DNA of 5,457 nt from an uncultured Bacteroidales bacterium (GTDB taxonomy: Bacteria > Bacteroidota > Bacteroidia > Bacteroidales > P3). A model generated the notes under the pieces. It worked only from the letters and a program-made list of their open reading frames with translations, was not told the DNA's origin and made no database searches. How positions within the stretch are numbered: position 1 is the stretch's first letter; each line of letters begins with the position of its first letter. Below are positions 4,863 to 5,457 of the stretch, in pieces. Made by a program: the position numbers and the translations under genes. Where the stretch lies: NCBI GenBank assembly GCA_937910265.1, contig CALEPD010000019.1, positions 1 through 5,457 on the forward strand, in the 5' to 3' direction.

Positions 4863-5457
4863 ATGCGCTACAATTCATACGCAAATTACTTCAGGGAGCT
4901 TTACGGCTCGCGTGTGCAGAAACTCTCCATCAATGCGGGTTTCACCTGCCCCAACCGCGACGGTTCGCTTTCGCGTGGAGGATGCATCTTCTGCAACAAC
5001 GACGCTTTCAACCCCTCCTATTGCATGCCTGAGAAAAGCATCCGTCAGCAACTCGATGAAGGCATCGAATTCCACCTGAACCGCTATCCCAACACACGTC
5101 ACTATCTTGCATATTTTCAAGCCTATTCCAATACCTACGCATCGCTCGACATTCTGAAAAGCCGTTATGAAGAGGCCTTGTCGCACCCTTTGGTGGTGGG
5201 CATAGTCATCGGCACCCGACCCGACTGCATCGATGAGCAGAAACTCGATTACATACAGTCGCTGGCCAAGACCCATTACGTGGCCCTTGAATATGGCATC
5301 GAGTCGTGCTACGACTCCACGCTGCGGCATATTAACCGCGGTCACGACTTCGCCTGCGCCCAAAGAGCTGTGGCCTTGACAGCCGAGCGAGGAATTCATT
5401 GCGGAGCGCACTTTATATTGGGACTTCCAGGCGAGAGCGACCAGATGCTTATCGAGC
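4863..5457 (+). CDS. Radical SAM protein of the TIGR01212 (YhcC/YtqA) family, 3' end outside window
   Basis: The frame is open from the ATG at 4863 to the window edge (198 codons; the family is about 300 residues). The [4Fe-4S] cysteines are Cys29, Cys41 and Cys44 in FTCPNRDG and GGCIFC, a CX11CX2C spacing that fits E. coli YhcC as I remember it rather than the usual CX3CX2C. Other family blocks are HYLAYFQAYSNTY (80-92), VGIVIGTRPDC (112-122), ALEYGIES (141-148), HINRGHDFA (156-164) and HFILGLPGE (183-191). Such enzymes cleave S-adenosylmethionine to a 5'-deoxyadenosyl radical in the cytosol. The B. subtilis relative YtqA (MnmL) has been linked, as I recall, to mnm5s2U formation in tRNA, so a tRNA role is a reasonable but unproven guess. 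The ATG gives the usual N-terminus (YFRELYGSRVQKLSINAGFTCPNRDG) and sits just after a good promoter. Confidence 0.93.
   Translation, partial: MRYNSYANYFRELYGSRVQKLSINAGFTCPNRDGSLSRGGCIFCNNDAFNPSYCMPEKSIRQQLDEGIEFHLNRYPNTRHYLAYFQAYSNTYASLDILKSRYEEALSHPLVVGIVIGTRPDCIDEQKLDYIQSLAKTHYVALEYGIESCYDSTLRHINRGHDFACAQRAVALTAERGIHCGAHFILGLPGESDQMLIE

Noticed and set aside
4875..5411. 178-codon minus-strand frame antisense to the radical SAM gene
   Set aside because: The plus-strand frame has all TIGR01212 signature blocks and a consensus promoter; the antisense frame has no motif.
1..5457. CRISPR array, insertion sequence, phage or defence system
   Set aside because: No regularly spaced repeats, transposase, integrase or recognisable defence protein were seen in the window.

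Overview
The window looks like chromosomal DNA of a member of the Bacteroidota, most likely order Bacteroidales; I cannot name a genus. Four things support this. Two stable-RNA promoters match the Bacteroidota sigma factor pattern TTTG, 19-20 bases, TAnnTTTG. The start codons have no convincing Shine-Dalgarno sequence. The adenylate kinase is of the short type with a minimal LID. The tRNA-Glu has no encoded CCA end.

Layout. Positions 1-59 hold the 5' part of a tRNA-Asp(GTC) on the minus strand, with its promoter at 102-132. A gene-free stretch follows (about 133-549), which from about 200 on is strongly G/T-biased on the plus strand. Then comes a minus-strand stable-RNA unit: one promoter (976-1007), tRNA-Glu(TTC), ribosomal protein S20 (rpsT) and a strong terminator (550-575). 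Next is an unrecognised 225-residue protein (1041-1718, minus). It is divergent, across 69 bases, from a secreted 395-residue protein (1788-2975, plus) that joins an NlpC/P60 peptidase to the C-terminal part of a CapA-like metallophosphatase whose metal ligands look lost.

The second half holds a 5'-truncated GNAT acetyltransferase remnant (3072-3314, minus), a 13-bp hairpin terminator, and adenylate kinase (adk, 3445-4014, minus). Divergent from adk is a small protein with an Ig-like N-terminal part and two C-terminal membrane helices (4137-4673, plus). The window ends in a YhcC/YtqA-type (TIGR01212-like) radical SAM enzyme that runs off the edge (from 4863, plus) and has its own promoter.

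The genes mostly stand alone or in very short units. The themes are translation (two tRNAs, S20, perhaps the radical SAM enzyme), nucleotide balance (adk) and cell envelope (NlpC/P60-CapA fusion, membrane protein). I see no CRISPR array, insertion sequence, phage gene or defence system. The least explained items are the degenerate CapA half, the G/T-rich stretch and the GNAT remnant.
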